DNA of 64,000 nt, from contig NZ_ATVP01000003.1 in assembly GCF_000420785.1 (NCBI RefSeq), forward strand, positions 1 through 64,000, given 5' to 3'. Position 1 is the stretch's first letter; every line of letters begins with the position of its first letter. The stretch comes from Streptococcus hyovaginalis DSM 12219 (GTDB lineage: Bacteria; Bacillota; Bacilli; Lactobacillales; Streptococcaceae). The position numbers and the translations under genes are program-made. Under the pieces are notes generated by a model. It had not been told where the DNA came from. It ran no database searches and worked only from the letters and a program-made list of their open reading frames with translations. Of this stretch, positions 9,767 to 17,429 are shown piece after piece.

Positions 9767-11404
9767 ATGGGATTATTTGATCGATTATTTGGAAAAAAAG
9801 ATGAGCAGGACAAGGAACAAGACTATCTGACAGCTTCAAAGCGAGATGTAGCTGATGCACTTAGTCAAACTTCGGAAGAGGAAGTTGCTGAATCATCAGA
9901 TAGTCAGACACCAAGGCCTGAAGAGGAAATTTTAGCAACTGCTATTCCTGAGGAGGAGAGTTTTTCTGATCAGCATGCCTCATTTGAAGGCGTCACCGTT
10001 GAGAAAGACAGTGAGCTGTCGTCAGATCTGACTAGTCATAGTCAAAGTGCTGTTGACTGGAAGGACAGTTTTGACTTTTCTGATGAGACAGTTGCAGACG
10101 ATCAGGATATGAAGCATGAACCTGAGGAAGTCAAAGTCACTAAATTTGAGGCTGATCCTAATATTGATTGGAAGGATAGGTTTGATATTTCCTTGGACAA
10201 GGATGATGAGACAGAGTCGCTATCTGCAGCAATCACTTCTGAACAACTAGATAGCCAGAGTGCGTCAGAAATGTCTCTTTCAGAAGAAGCTAGCCAAGCC
10301 AATCCAGTCTCCAATGATGCGCACTTTGAAGCCATTATGGCAGATTATTACGCTAAAAAAGCAGCTGTCGCAGAAGCTGCTGAACGTGGTGAAACCTATG
10401 AACTTGAAGCTATATCTACCCGGACAGCTCCAGCGTCAGTGGAGACATCAACTCCTACTGAAGTGACAGCAGAGCAGGAAACAACAGAGGAAAAGTACAA
10501 CCGTAGCCTGAAAAAAACGCGAACAGGATTTGCAGCCCGTCTGAATGAATTTTTCGCTAATTTCCGTAAGGTTGATGAGGAATTCTTTGAAGAGCTAGAA
10601 GAACTGTTGATCTTATCTGATGTTGGTGTAACGGTGGCAACACAACTAACAGAAGACTTGCGACACGAAGCCCGTCTTGAGAAGGCCAAAAAACCAGAAG
10701 ATTTGCGACGCGTCATCATTGAAAAGTTGGTAGACATCTACGAAAAAGATGATGTTTATAAGGAACAAATTAATTTCCAAGATGACCTAACCGTGATGCT
10801 TTTTGTTGGAGTCAATGGTGTAGGGAAAACGACTTCGATTGGGAAACTGGCTTATCAGTATAAAAATCAAGGCAAAAAGGTCATGTTGGTTGCAGCTGAT
10901 ACCTTCCGAGCTGGTGCAGTAGCGCAATTGGTTGAATGGGGACGTCGCGTGGATGTACCTGTTATTACTGGTCCTGAAAAAGCAGATCCTGCTTCGGTCG
11001 TTTTTGACGGTTTGGAAAAGGCTGTTGCTGAAGGGGTTGATGTCTTGATGATTGATACCGCAGGCCGTTTGCAAAACAAAGAAAATCTGATGAAAGAACT
11101 AGAAAAAATTGGTCGGATTATCAAGCGAGTCCTACCAGATGCCCCACATGAAACGCTTCTAGCATTAGACGCTTCAACAGGACAGAATGCGCTTAGCCAA
11201 GCTAAGGAATTTTCGAAAATAACCCCATTGACAGGTCTGGTTCTGACTAAAATTGATGGGACCGCCAAGGGTGGCGTCGTCCTGGCTATTCGTCAAGAAC
11301 TCGATATTCCTGTCAAATTAATCGGGTTTGGTGAAAAAATCGATGATATCGGACAATTTAATTCTGAAGATTTTATGCAAGGTCTTTTAGAAGGATTGAT
11401 TTAA
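9767..11404 (+). CDS. ftsY: FtsY, signal recognition particle receptor
   Basis: SRP receptor GTPase, 545 residues, which docks ribosome-SRP complexes at the membrane. After an amphipathic start (MGLFDRLFGKK) comes a long acidic, low-complexity region to about residue 240, then the N domain (four-helix bundle) and G domain with G1 GVNGVGKTTS, DTFRAGA, G3 DTAGR and G4 TKIDGTAKGG. The acidic region contains two DWKDxFD motifs at about 97-103 and 134-140. It is long compared with non-streptococcal FtsY but usual for the genus. Confidence 0.96.
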   Translation: MGLFDRLFGKKDEQDKEQDYLTASKRDVADALSQTSEEEVAESSDSQTPRPEEEILATAIPEEESFSDQHASFEGVTVEKDSELSSDLTSHSQSAVDWKDSFDFSDETVADDQDMKHEPEEVKVTKFEADPNIDWKDRFDISLDKDDETESLSAAITSEQLDSQSASEMSLSEEASQANPVSNDAHFEAIMADYYAKKAAVAEAAERGETYELEAISTRTAPASVETSTPTEVTAEQETTEEKYNRSLKKTRTGFAARLNEFFANFRKVDEEFFEELEELLILSDVGVTVATQLTEDLRHEARLEKAKKPEDLRRVIIEKLVDIYEKDDVYKEQINFQDDLTVMLFVGVNGVGKTTSIGKLAYQYKNQGKKVMLVAADTFRAGAVAQLVEWGRRVDVPVITGPEKADPASVVFDGLEKAVAEGVDVLMIDTAGRLQNKENLMKELEKIGRIIKRVLPDAPHETLLALDASTGQNALSQAKEFSKITPLTGLVLTKIDGTAKGGVVLAIRQELDIPVKLIGFGEKIDDIGQFNSEDFMQGLLEGLI

Positions 11405-11409
11405 ATAGT

Positions 11410-11455
11410 AAAACCCCTCATTGCATGACTGAATGACAGGCAATGAGGGGTTTTG
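11410..11455. terminator. Bidirectional terminator between ftsY and the TIGR03943 gene
   Basis: AAAACCCCTCATTGC (11410-11424) pairs perfectly with GCAATGAGGGGTTTT (11440-11454). It carries A and T runs on both sides and sits between convergent genes, so it can serve both strands. Confidence 0.9.
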
Positions 11456-11483
11456 TTATGATTGGTTCTATTGAGAAATGGGT

Positions 11484-12299
11484 TTAAAACACACGATAGA
11501 CATACGGATTATCAGGTTCGGAAACCTCTTGACTATCTTCAATATGCAGAACTGGCAATGTCTGTTCCAACTGACTGTTATATTCTGTGTCAATGTTTCC
11601 TGTCACTTGAACCCAGGTGTTGTTGTCATACGATTGGGTATTTCCCGTAGTGGATAAACCGTAGACACCAGAATCAGCGATACAGTGGATAACCCCAAAG
11701 CGAAAGAGGTATTGGTAACCTTCGTGGTCAGGCTCGTTATAAACAAAGCCGGTGTAGGAAATGCGCTTTCCAGAAAAGACATCGGGGTAGAGATAGATGA
11801 GCTCCATGATTTCCATATAATTTTTAGTTGTGATATGGATGGTATCGAGATTCTGATAAGCAGTTAGTTCTTTCTGCATTTCTTTTCGATAAGCATTTTT
11901 GGTGAAATACAAGCTTGTATCTGGCTTGAGATATTGTACCCTAGTGCCATCGTCAGATTCGCCCCGACCAACGGATCCGACAGCTGTTGGGAAATGATAG
12001 CCCTTGGCAGATACAGTTGTCGAATCAAGTGTCACGGTAGGCACTAGCAAGCCGATCATGACAGGAAGAACGAGGATCATAGGACTGGTGAGTTTAGCTA
12101 ATTTTCCTGACAGATGAGAATGCATCTTGAGATTTTTCATCCAAATAACCAATTGGACAAGAGCTAAGATAAAGGATAAAAACATGGCGATAAAAGCCAA
12201 ATAAGAATAGTGAGTATTGATGTACTGGTCTAATTTTCCGGATAAGTAAAGATACATGCTGAGCTCAAAGTAGCCAGCTAAAATCAGAAAACGAATCAT
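11484..12299 (-). CDS. TIGR03943/DUF1980 family membrane protein
   Basis: A 271-residue protein with two N-terminal hydrophobic segments plus a third near residue 90, and a C-terminal outer domain containing SYTGFVY and FGVIHCIADS, typical of the YcgQ-like family. It is always found beside a COG0701 permease and is thought to be its partner subunit; the transported substrate is not established. The ATG at 12299 follows TAGGAG by 7 bases and overlaps the permease stop codon (ATGA), showing translational coupling. A longer frame from 12323 has no binding site. Confidence 0.85.
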   Translation of the reverse strand: MIRFLILAGYFELSMYLYLSGKLDQYINTHYSYLAFIAMFLSFILALVQLVIWMKNLKMHSHLSGKLAKLTSPMILVLPVMIGLLVPTVTLDSTTVSAKGYHFPTAVGSVGRGESDDGTRVQYLKPDTSLYFTKNAYRKEMQKELTAYQNLDTIHITTKNYMEIMELIYLYPDVFSGKRISYTGFVYNEPDHEGYQYLFRFGVIHCIADSGVYGLSTTGNTQSYDNNTWVQVTGNIDTEYNSQLEQTLPVLHIEDSQEVSEPDNPYVYRVF

Positions 12300-13201
12300 G
12301 CGAAAGCTCCTAAAATAAGACAATAGAGGGTAATGATAATGGCCGATACAGAGACAAACTGCACAATAAAAGAGGTTTTAAAGCGTCCGAGCATCATCAT
12401 CAGGTTTTTGATGTCAATCATGGGACCAATCAGAAGAAAAGCCATGACAGGGGCCATGCCAAAGGTAGAAAGGAGGGAAGCTCCAATAAAGGCATCTGCC
12501 TCACTGCATAAGGAAAGAATGAAGGCTAGGAGCATCATGACTAAGATAGCAGTGAGAGGATTGGCACCAATTGCCGTTAACATTCGCGTTGGCAAATAGA
12601 TCTGCATAGCAGAAGCAATCAATGTGCCAAAGACTAGGTAACGTCCGGTATCAAAAAATTCATCGATGGCATGTGATAAGGCCAAAAAGATTTTTTTTCC
12701 AAGAGGATAGCCGCTATAATCATGGAAATGACTGGATTTAGCATTGGCTTTGATAATTTGACTATCTACCACAAATCCTAACATAATCCCCAAAGCGATA
12801 GCGACAATGGAAGCACCTAATAAGCGTAACATCAAGAATCTCCAAGAATTACCAAAGGCAGAGTAAGTGGCAAAGAGAACGATGGGATTGATGATCGGCG
12901 CTGTCGCTAGAAAGGGGATGGCTGTGTAGCTAGGCACCTTTTTTTCTAGCAAGCGATTGATAATGGGGACAATTCCACACTCACAGGAGGGAAAGATAAA
13001 ACCAATAAAGGTGCCAAATAAAATACGAAGGAGTTTATTTTGAGGAAGGTAGCGTGTGACCTTTTCTGGAGTCAGGTAAACCTCAATAAAACCAGATAAA
13101 ATAGCACCAACCAAAACGAAAGGGAGCGCCTCGATGATGATGGACATAAAAATGGCCATCCATTGCAAGACGCTATCGGGGAGTTGATTCAAAAACGACA
13201 T
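12296..13201 (-). CDS. COG0701 permease (YcgR/UPF0718 family) with CEC motif
   Basis: A polytopic membrane protein of 301 residues with about eight hydrophobic segments. The conserved FPSCECGIVPI places Cys73-Glu74-Cys75 in a membrane loop, and a second region ATAPIINPIV is the family's proline-rich repeat. Family members include ArsP-type organoarsenical exporters and YcgR-like proteins; here the substrate is unknown. It is paired with the overlapping TIGR03943 gene and preceded by two small genes on the same strand. Confidence 0.85.
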   Translation of the reverse strand: MSFLNQLPDSVLQWMAIFMSIIIEALPFVLVGAILSGFIEVYLTPEKVTRYLPQNKLLRILFGTFIGFIFPSCECGIVPIINRLLEKKVPSYTAIPFLATAPIINPIVLFATYSAFGNSWRFLMLRLLGASIVAIALGIMLGFVVDSQIIKANAKSSHFHDYSGYPLGKKIFLALSHAIDEFFDTGRYLVFGTLIASAMQIYLPTRMLTAIGANPLTAILVMMLLAFILSLCSEADAFIGASLLSTFGMAPVMAFLLIGPMIDIKNLMMMLGRFKTSFIVQFVSVSAIIITLYCLILGAFA

Positions 13202-13209
13202 GAGAAACC

Positions 13210-13398
13210 TCACTTGATCCAAGACTTTGCATAATGGAAAAGACTGTCCAGGCAGAGAGCAACTACCGTGATGATAAAGGTATTAATGGCAAATAACCAT
13301 GGTAGGTTATCCGCTAAAAGGGCACCAAAGCCACCAAGTACCATATAAAAGCCCAGGTCAATTTTAGCAGGATTAGTTATCCTTTTCTTTTTTGTCAT
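13210..13398 (-). CDS. Small membrane protein, 62 residues
   Basis: The sequence begins MTKKKRITNPAKID and has two hydrophobic segments (LGFYMVLGGFGALLA and LFAINTFIITVVALCL). The ATG at 13398 is preferred over a longer frame from 13482 because the extra residues are out of keeping and belong to the overlapping 43-residue gene. It lies 8 bases before the permease and shares its direction, so it may be co-transcribed. Function unknown. Confidence 0.6.
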   Translation of the reverse strand: MTKKKRITNPAKIDLGFYMVLGGFGALLADNLPWLFAINTFIITVVALCLDSLFHYAKSWIK

Positions 13399-13504
13399 CG
13401 TCTTTTTTCCTTTTTTTAGGGTCAGAATCCATATTATCCGGTAGTTTGGCAAAGTTAGCAAACATGCTTTCAAGTTTATCATCTTTTTTGTATGAAATCG
13501 CCAT
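13373..13504 (-). CDS. Very small charged protein, 43 residues
   Basis: A short gene starting MAISYKKDDKLESMFANFAK and ending in a strongly charged Asp/Lys tail. A near-perfect ribosome binding site, GGAGGTGCC, stands just before the ATG. It resembles a family of tiny streptococcal proteins that I recall as SPJ_0845-like, but I could not verify this. It overlaps the next small gene by 26 bases and is the first gene of the presumed permease operon. Function unknown. Confidence 0.6.
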   Translation of the reverse strand: MAISYKKDDKLESMFANFAKLPDNMDSDPKKRKKDDDKKEKDN

Positions 13505-13618
13505 AAGGCACCTCCAAATATAAAATCAGTCTTATTATACTACTTTTTTTCAAAAGAAAGGTACAGAAAATTTAGTACGATCATGTTATACTAGAAGCAA
13601 AAACAAATGAGGGTAGGC

Positions 13619-14584
13619 ATGATTACACGGGAACATTTCCAAACCTTTAGTTGGATTGACATTGATATTGATGAGGTGAGAGATGCAGAAAAAATTGCAC
13701 TAGATTTTGGCATTGATCCTGAAGTGGCCGCCTATGCTCTGGATAAAAACGAATTGGCCCATGTTGAGTATAATCGCAAGACTGGACAATTGATTCTGAT
13801 TTACCATGTTCTGAAGTTAACGAAGGAGGACAATAGTTTCCAAACCATTCCTCTGACCTTCATTGCCCAGGGCGATCGCTTGATTAGCATGTCTACCAAA
13901 GATACTGATTATATTGTGAGACGGTTGCAAGGCATCGCTGAGGATAATCGTGACATGAGCCTTTATGATTTTTTATTTTCAGGATTGATTGAAATTGCCA
14001 ATCCGTATTTCTCAGTTATTGAAAAGCTGACACATGAGCGGCAGGTGATTAATCAGCAATTGCGGGCTAAAACGACTAAGCAAGGCCTGCTGGCACTCTC
14101 TGATATAGAAACAGGGAATGTCTTTCTCTTATCTGCCAGCCGGCAAAATGCTGTGATCATTGAACGGTTAAAAAACCAATCGCTTTATTTCCACTTATCG
14201 GAATCGGAAAAAGAACTACTAGATGATGCCTTGGTTGAAGCCAATCAGCTAGTTGAGATGACCAAGCTGACTTCTGAAATTCTAGAGCAATTGACAGCAA
14301 CCTACAATAATATCCTAAACAATGACCTTAACGATACTATGACCATGTTGACCATTGTCTCTCTTTTGATGACCATTCCTAGCATTGTAACGGGATTTTT
14401 TGGGATCAACGTTCCCCTCCCAAAGGTCTTTACCGATAGTCCTTATGGTTGGATTTTGGTGATTTTATTGTCTATGTTTTTATGGATGGTGATGTCTAAA
14501 ATTTTGACCTATATGATGGGGCAGTCCTTCTTGATGAGTTTTAAGCAATTTTTTCGTATGGCTTTTAAGAGCAAAAGACGTTAA
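13619..14584 (+). CDS. CorA-family divalent cation transporter
   Basis: A 321-residue protein with a large cytoplasmic N-terminal domain, a long helical stalk, and two C-terminal transmembrane segments. The loop that normally carries YGMN reads FFGINVPLP here, so the methionine of GMN is replaced by Ile. CorA proteins form pentameric channels for Mg2+ (or Co2+, Zn2+). The ATG at 13619 follows GAGGGTAGGC; the ATG at 13607 lies within that site. An imperfect terminator follows. Confidence 0.85.
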   Translation: MITREHFQTFSWIDIDIDEVRDAEKIALDFGIDPEVAAYALDKNELAHVEYNRKTGQLILIYHVLKLTKEDNSFQTIPLTFIAQGDRLISMSTKDTDYIVRRLQGIAEDNRDMSLYDFLFSGLIEIANPYFSVIEKLTHERQVINQQLRAKTTKQGLLALSDIETGNVFLLSASRQNAVIIERLKNQSLYFHLSESEKELLDDALVEANQLVEMTKLTSEILEQLTATYNNILNNDLNDTMTMLTIVSLLMTIPSIVTGFFGINVPLPKVFTDSPYGWILVILLSMFLWMVMSKILTYMMGQSFLMSFKQFFRMAFKSKRR

Positions 14585-14603
14585 TAGGACGTAGGATAAT
14601 ACC

Positions 14604-14638
14604 AAGAGACGCTAGTATAGTACTATAGTGTCTTTTTT
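14604..14638 (+). terminator. Terminator after the corA-like gene
   Basis: AGAGACGCTAGTA pairs imperfectly with TACTATAGTGTCTT and is followed by six T's. The remaining bases to 14950 hold no reading frame or recognisable RNA; I see only the ribosome binding site of the next gene at their end. Confidence 0.6.
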
Positions 14639-14950
14639 GATTGCTTTATAATGACAAATGGAAGTTCTTGTTCTTAAGTTCAGAACTGCGAAAAGCTATA
14701 AGTGTCTGGGTTATGGTAGCTGTCTGTGTAACTCATCAAGATTGGCTTATTAGGTATATTTGCGTGAAAATGCTGCTATTAGGTGGTCCCAAGTGCTTTT
14801 AAGCAAAGAGATTGTTTGGGAAGCTCACAGTGGATAAGTAGCTGATTAAGACAGTAGCTGCTTCCTGAATTTGATCATGATATTAATGACTAGCCTAAAG
14901 CTAGAAAAGGCGTATTGACTTTGGCTGCTATTGGAAAGGAGATCTGAAAA

Positions 14951-15868
14951 ATGACGAGTGTTGCCATTATTTTTAATCAAATTATGGTCATGTTTTTTCT
15001 GATGGCGATCGGATTTGTGGCGCATAAACGCGGTTTTCTAGGGAAGCAAACCATCCAGGAAATATCAGACTTGGTGATTTACCTTGTTACTCCCGCTCTC
15101 ATCATGCGATCATTACAGATGGAGTTCACGCCAGATACCCTCACCAATGTCTATGTGATGGGGGTTTTAGCACTACTAACAACTATCTTGATGATGGCTG
15201 TTTCACGACTGGTATCGCCTCAAAGCTATTTGAGTCAGTACGCGATGGTTTTTGGTAATACTGGTTTTATTGGGATTCCGATTGTTGATCGTTTGTACGG
15301 TGCTCAGTCAGTTGTCTACATGGCTGTTTTTATTGCGGTTGTTAATGTATTGGTTTGGACATATGGTATTTCGTTGATCGCTGGTAGGGAATCTCAACTA
15401 AGTTTTACCAAGCTTTTGACCAACCCAAACAATCTGGCGATTGTCGCAGGCATATTGCTTCATATATTGCCATTTTCCCTTCCTCACTTTATCGACCAGT
15501 CAATCGCTCTAGCGTCTAATATCAATTTACCTCTGGTCATGATTGTATTAGGTACTTATTTGGCAGAGGCTCAGTTATCTCGTTTTCTAAGAACATGGGA
15601 ATTTTACAAAGTTTGCTTTTTTCGCTTACTTTTCATTCCTATCATAGTGATTATCTTGTTGCGGCTATTACCGATGACGATTGATCATTTAGTTGCCATG
15701 ACCTTGGTTGTTGCCCATGCGACACCAGGAGCAGTCTTACTGGTGGTATTTGCCAAAAAATTTCAGAAAGATTATCACTTTAGTTTAGCCATGATTAGCC
15801 TGACAACTCTCATGTCCATGCTGACGATTCCGCTTATTATTGCTTTAGCAATGCTAGTGATCCCTTAA
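14951..15868 (+). CDS. AEC-family (auxin efflux carrier-like) permease
   Basis: A 305-residue membrane protein with about ten hydrophobic segments in two halves, the organisation of the AEC family (malate, malonate or other organic-anion and amino-acid carriers in bacteria). Conserved patterns include FGNTGFIGIPIV and the proline-containing ATPGAVLLVVFAKKF. GAAAGGAGATC precedes the ATG. It stands alone with a 366-base upstream gap and a strong terminator downstream. Substrate not predictable. Confidence 0.85.
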   Translation: MTSVAIIFNQIMVMFFLMAIGFVAHKRGFLGKQTIQEISDLVIYLVTPALIMRSLQMEFTPDTLTNVYVMGVLALLTTILMMAVSRLVSPQSYLSQYAMVFGNTGFIGIPIVDRLYGAQSVVYMAVFIAVVNVLVWTYGISLIAGRESQLSFTKLLTNPNNLAIVAGILLHILPFSLPHFIDQSIALASNINLPLVMIVLGTYLAEAQLSRFLRTWEFYKVCFFRLLFIPIIVIILLRLLPMTIDHLVAMTLVVAHATPGAVLLVVFAKKFQKDYHFSLAMISLTTLMSMLTIPLIIALAMLVIP

Positions 15869-15931
15869 ATGCCTCAATATCGTAGATGTTGGGAGATACA
15901 AAGTCTGCAAAGTGTTGTTAACTACCGCTAA

Positions 15932-15973
15932 AAAACGCCTAGAACTCTGTTTTGTCAGATTCTAGGCGTTTTG
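15932..15973. terminator. Bidirectional terminator between convergent transporter genes
   Basis: AAAACGCCTAGAA (15932-15944) pairs perfectly with TTCTAGGCGTTTT (15960-15972), with A/T runs on both flanks, between the AEC gene and the oppositely directed BASS gene. Confidence 0.85.
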
Positions 15974-16005
15974 TGATAGAAGAAGTAACTACTGTGCTAG
16001 ATTTA

Positions 16006-17001
16006 CTAATTTTTACTTGTCGCTAATTGATTAGAAGAGGTGTAGGCAGTCGTTTGTTTGACCGTTTTAGCGTCTCTGGCATCTTTTTTAGCACACAGGT
16101 TGGCATAGATTGTTCCCCAAAGCGTATGGACAATTGTCCCAGCTGCACCCGCAAGAGCGGCTAAAGGAGAGAAGTGTGCGAGGCCAAGACTGGCTGCAAG
16201 CGAGGTATTTTGGAGTCCAACTTCAATGGCCATGGTGCGTTGACTGGCAAGATCATACTTGAAGAATTTAGCAGCAAGCATACCGACACCATAACCGGAA
16301 AGGCTGTGTAAGAAAACGACTAGGAAGATAACCCAGCCTGTTGACAGAAGATTATCTCTGTTGACGGATACCGTTCCAGCCAGTACAAGTAGGACTGCAA
16401 GAGATGATAAGGTAGGCATTGCTAGGCTGACTTTTTGTGTCTGTTTTGCAAAGAGGGCATTGATTACCATACCACCAACAACTGGAACGAGCACTACTTG
16501 AGCCACAGATAGGAACATGGCAGAGAAACTCATTTCAAAGTAGGAGCCACCGTAAAGAGTGAGCATCAAAGGCGTCATGAGCGGCGCGACTAAAGTTGAT
16601 ACTGAGGTTGCTGAGATAGATAAGGGAACATCACCATTAGCTAGATAAGCCATGATATTGGATGATGTGCCACCGGGAACAGAGCCGAGTAAGATGAGTC
16701 CAAGAGCGATATCAGCTGGCAAGTTAAAAAGCTTAGCAAGAACAAAACCGGAAAAAGGCATAAACAAAAATTGTAAGATTTCTACCAAGATGACACGTGC
16801 TGGACGGCGAAAAACTTCGCTGAAATCATCGACTGTTAAGGTGAGTCCCATGGTAAACATAATGAACTGTAGCAGTGGTGTGAGGTAGCCGGTAACCCAG
16901 GTGAACAGTGACGGAAGTGTCAAAGCAAGAACAGCAGCTGCGACAACGATGTAAGAAAGATAATTTCTAAAAAGTTGGTTAAACTTGTAAAAAACGGTCA
17001 T
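16006..17001 (-). CDS. BASS-family sodium-dependent transporter
   Basis: A 331-residue bile acid:sodium symporter (BASS, COG0385) relative with nine or ten membrane segments and the conserved GSVPGGTSSNIMAYLANGD and EVGLQNTSLAASL regions. Bacterial members carry bile acids, pantoate or ketopantoate, or other organic acids. The ATG at 17001 follows AAGGAGAC; an upstream in-frame start at 17040 lacks a site. The gene is preceded by a 240-base leader with a peptide-controlled attenuator (see 17069-17211), which hints at a substrate linked to branched-chain amino or keto acids. That link is inference. Confidence 0.88.
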   Translation of the reverse strand: MTVFYKFNQLFRNYLSYIVVAAAVLALTLPSLFTWVTGYLTPLLQFIMFTMGLTLTVDDFSEVFRRPARVILVEILQFLFMPFSGFVLAKLFNLPADIALGLILLGSVPGGTSSNIMAYLANGDVPLSISATSVSTLVAPLMTPLMLTLYGGSYFEMSFSAMFLSVAQVVLVPVVGGMVINALFAKQTQKVSLAMPTLSSLAVLLVLAGTVSVNRDNLLSTGWVIFLVVFLHSLSGYGVGMLAAKFFKYDLASQRTMAIEVGLQNTSLAASLGLAHFSPLAALAGAAGTIVHTLWGTIYANLCAKKDARDAKTVKQTTAYTSSNQLATSKN

Positions 17002-17068
17002 AGATAGTCTCCTTGTGTTAGCTGTAAAGACAAGACTCATTGTTAAGATGAGTGAAGGTAGGGGAATT

Positions 17069-17132
17069 AAAAAGTCCTCCGCTCATTGAGTGGAAGACTT
17101 CGGCCAATCCACTCGCAAGACGAAGAGGACTT
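17069..17132 (-). terminator. Attenuator terminator in the BASS leader
   Basis: Reading the minus strand, AAGTCCTC (17132-17125) pairs with GAGGACTT (17079-17072), enclosing an inner GAGTGGA/TCCACTC stem, and ends in five T's (17073-17069). It lies 68 bases upstream of the transporter start codon, so it can stop transcription before the gene. Confidence 0.8.
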
Positions 17133-17169
17133 GGCAATAGATGTGAAATCACACATGTTGCTAAGTCCT
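17126..17169 (-). promoter_or_regulatory. Antiterminator stem competing with the attenuator
   Basis: On the minus strand AGGACTTAGCAA (17169-17158) can pair at 11 of 12 positions with TTGCCAAGTCCT (17137-17126). The second arm includes the first arm of the terminator, so only one of the two structures can form. The first arm overlaps the stop codon of the leader peptide, which ties the choice of structure to the ribosome's position. Confidence 0.75.
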
Positions 17170-17211
17170 GGTGTTAATAATAATGACGGTTTGGGTTTTA
17201 AAAACAGCCAT
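17161..17211 (-). CDS. Leader peptide MAVFKTQTVIIINTRT
   Basis: A 16-residue open frame with GGAG 9 bases before its ATG. It contains Val, three successive Ile (ATT) codons and several Thr codons just before the stop, like the leader peptides of ilv-type attenuators. A stall at the Ile run would leave the antiterminator arm free; complete translation would cover it. The same frame extends upstream to an ATG at 17250, but the predicted transcript starts about there, so the shorter version is preferred. Confidence 0.7.
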   Translation of the reverse strand: MAVFKTQTVIIINTRT

Positions 17212-17251
17212 CGCGAGTGTCTCCAATCTTTTTTTATTATGTAATGCCATA

Positions 17252-17280
17252 ACTATACCTTAAATGATTTGATAATGCAA
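17252..17280 (-). promoter_or_regulatory. Promoter for the BASS leader transcript
   Basis: On the minus strand TTGCAT (17280-17275) and TATAGT (17257-17252) are separated by 17 bp. The predicted start, near 17245, gives a leader of about 240 bases containing the attenuator. Confidence 0.6.
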
Positions 17281-17294
17281 TACAAATTATCAAA
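17268..17294. promoter_or_regulatory. Operator-like inverted repeat over the BASS -35 region
   Basis: TTTGATAAT and ATTATCAAA form a perfect 9-bp inverted repeat with a 9-base centre that overlaps the -35 hexamer of the leader promoter. The position suits a repressor site; the regulator is not identified. Confidence 0.5.
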
Positions 17295-17302
17295 ATAATC
17301 AA

Positions 17303-17317
17303 AAAAATCTGAAAATT
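17303..17317. promoter_or_regulatory. CodY-box-like sequence
   Basis: On the minus strand AATTTTCAGATTTTT differs from the CodY consensus AATTTTCWGAAAATT at three positions. CodY senses branched-chain amino acids, which would fit the Ile/Val-rich leader peptide. In an A+T-rich stretch such matches are common, so this is only a candidate. Confidence 0.35.
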
Positions 17318-17363
17318 AAACAATGAAAACGTACAGAAAAAGTTACTTTTTCAAGCATTAGAC

Positions 17364-17392
17364 TTGAAATTATAACTAGTTAGTGATAAAAT
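17364..17392 (+). promoter_or_regulatory. Promoter of the flavin monooxygenase gene
   Basis: TTGAAA (17364-17369) and TAAAAT (17387-17392) are separated by 17 bp, a near-consensus housekeeping promoter 37 bases before the start codon. Confidence 0.65.
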
Positions 17393-17429
17393 ACAAGCAT
17401 AGTTAAAAATGAAGCACGAGGTAAAGCAA

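Noticed and set aside
17001..17250. T-box riboswitch before the BASS gene
   Set aside because: The conserved T-box sequence (AGGGTGGNACCGCG) and specifier stem are absent; the leader peptide model explains the alternative stems better.
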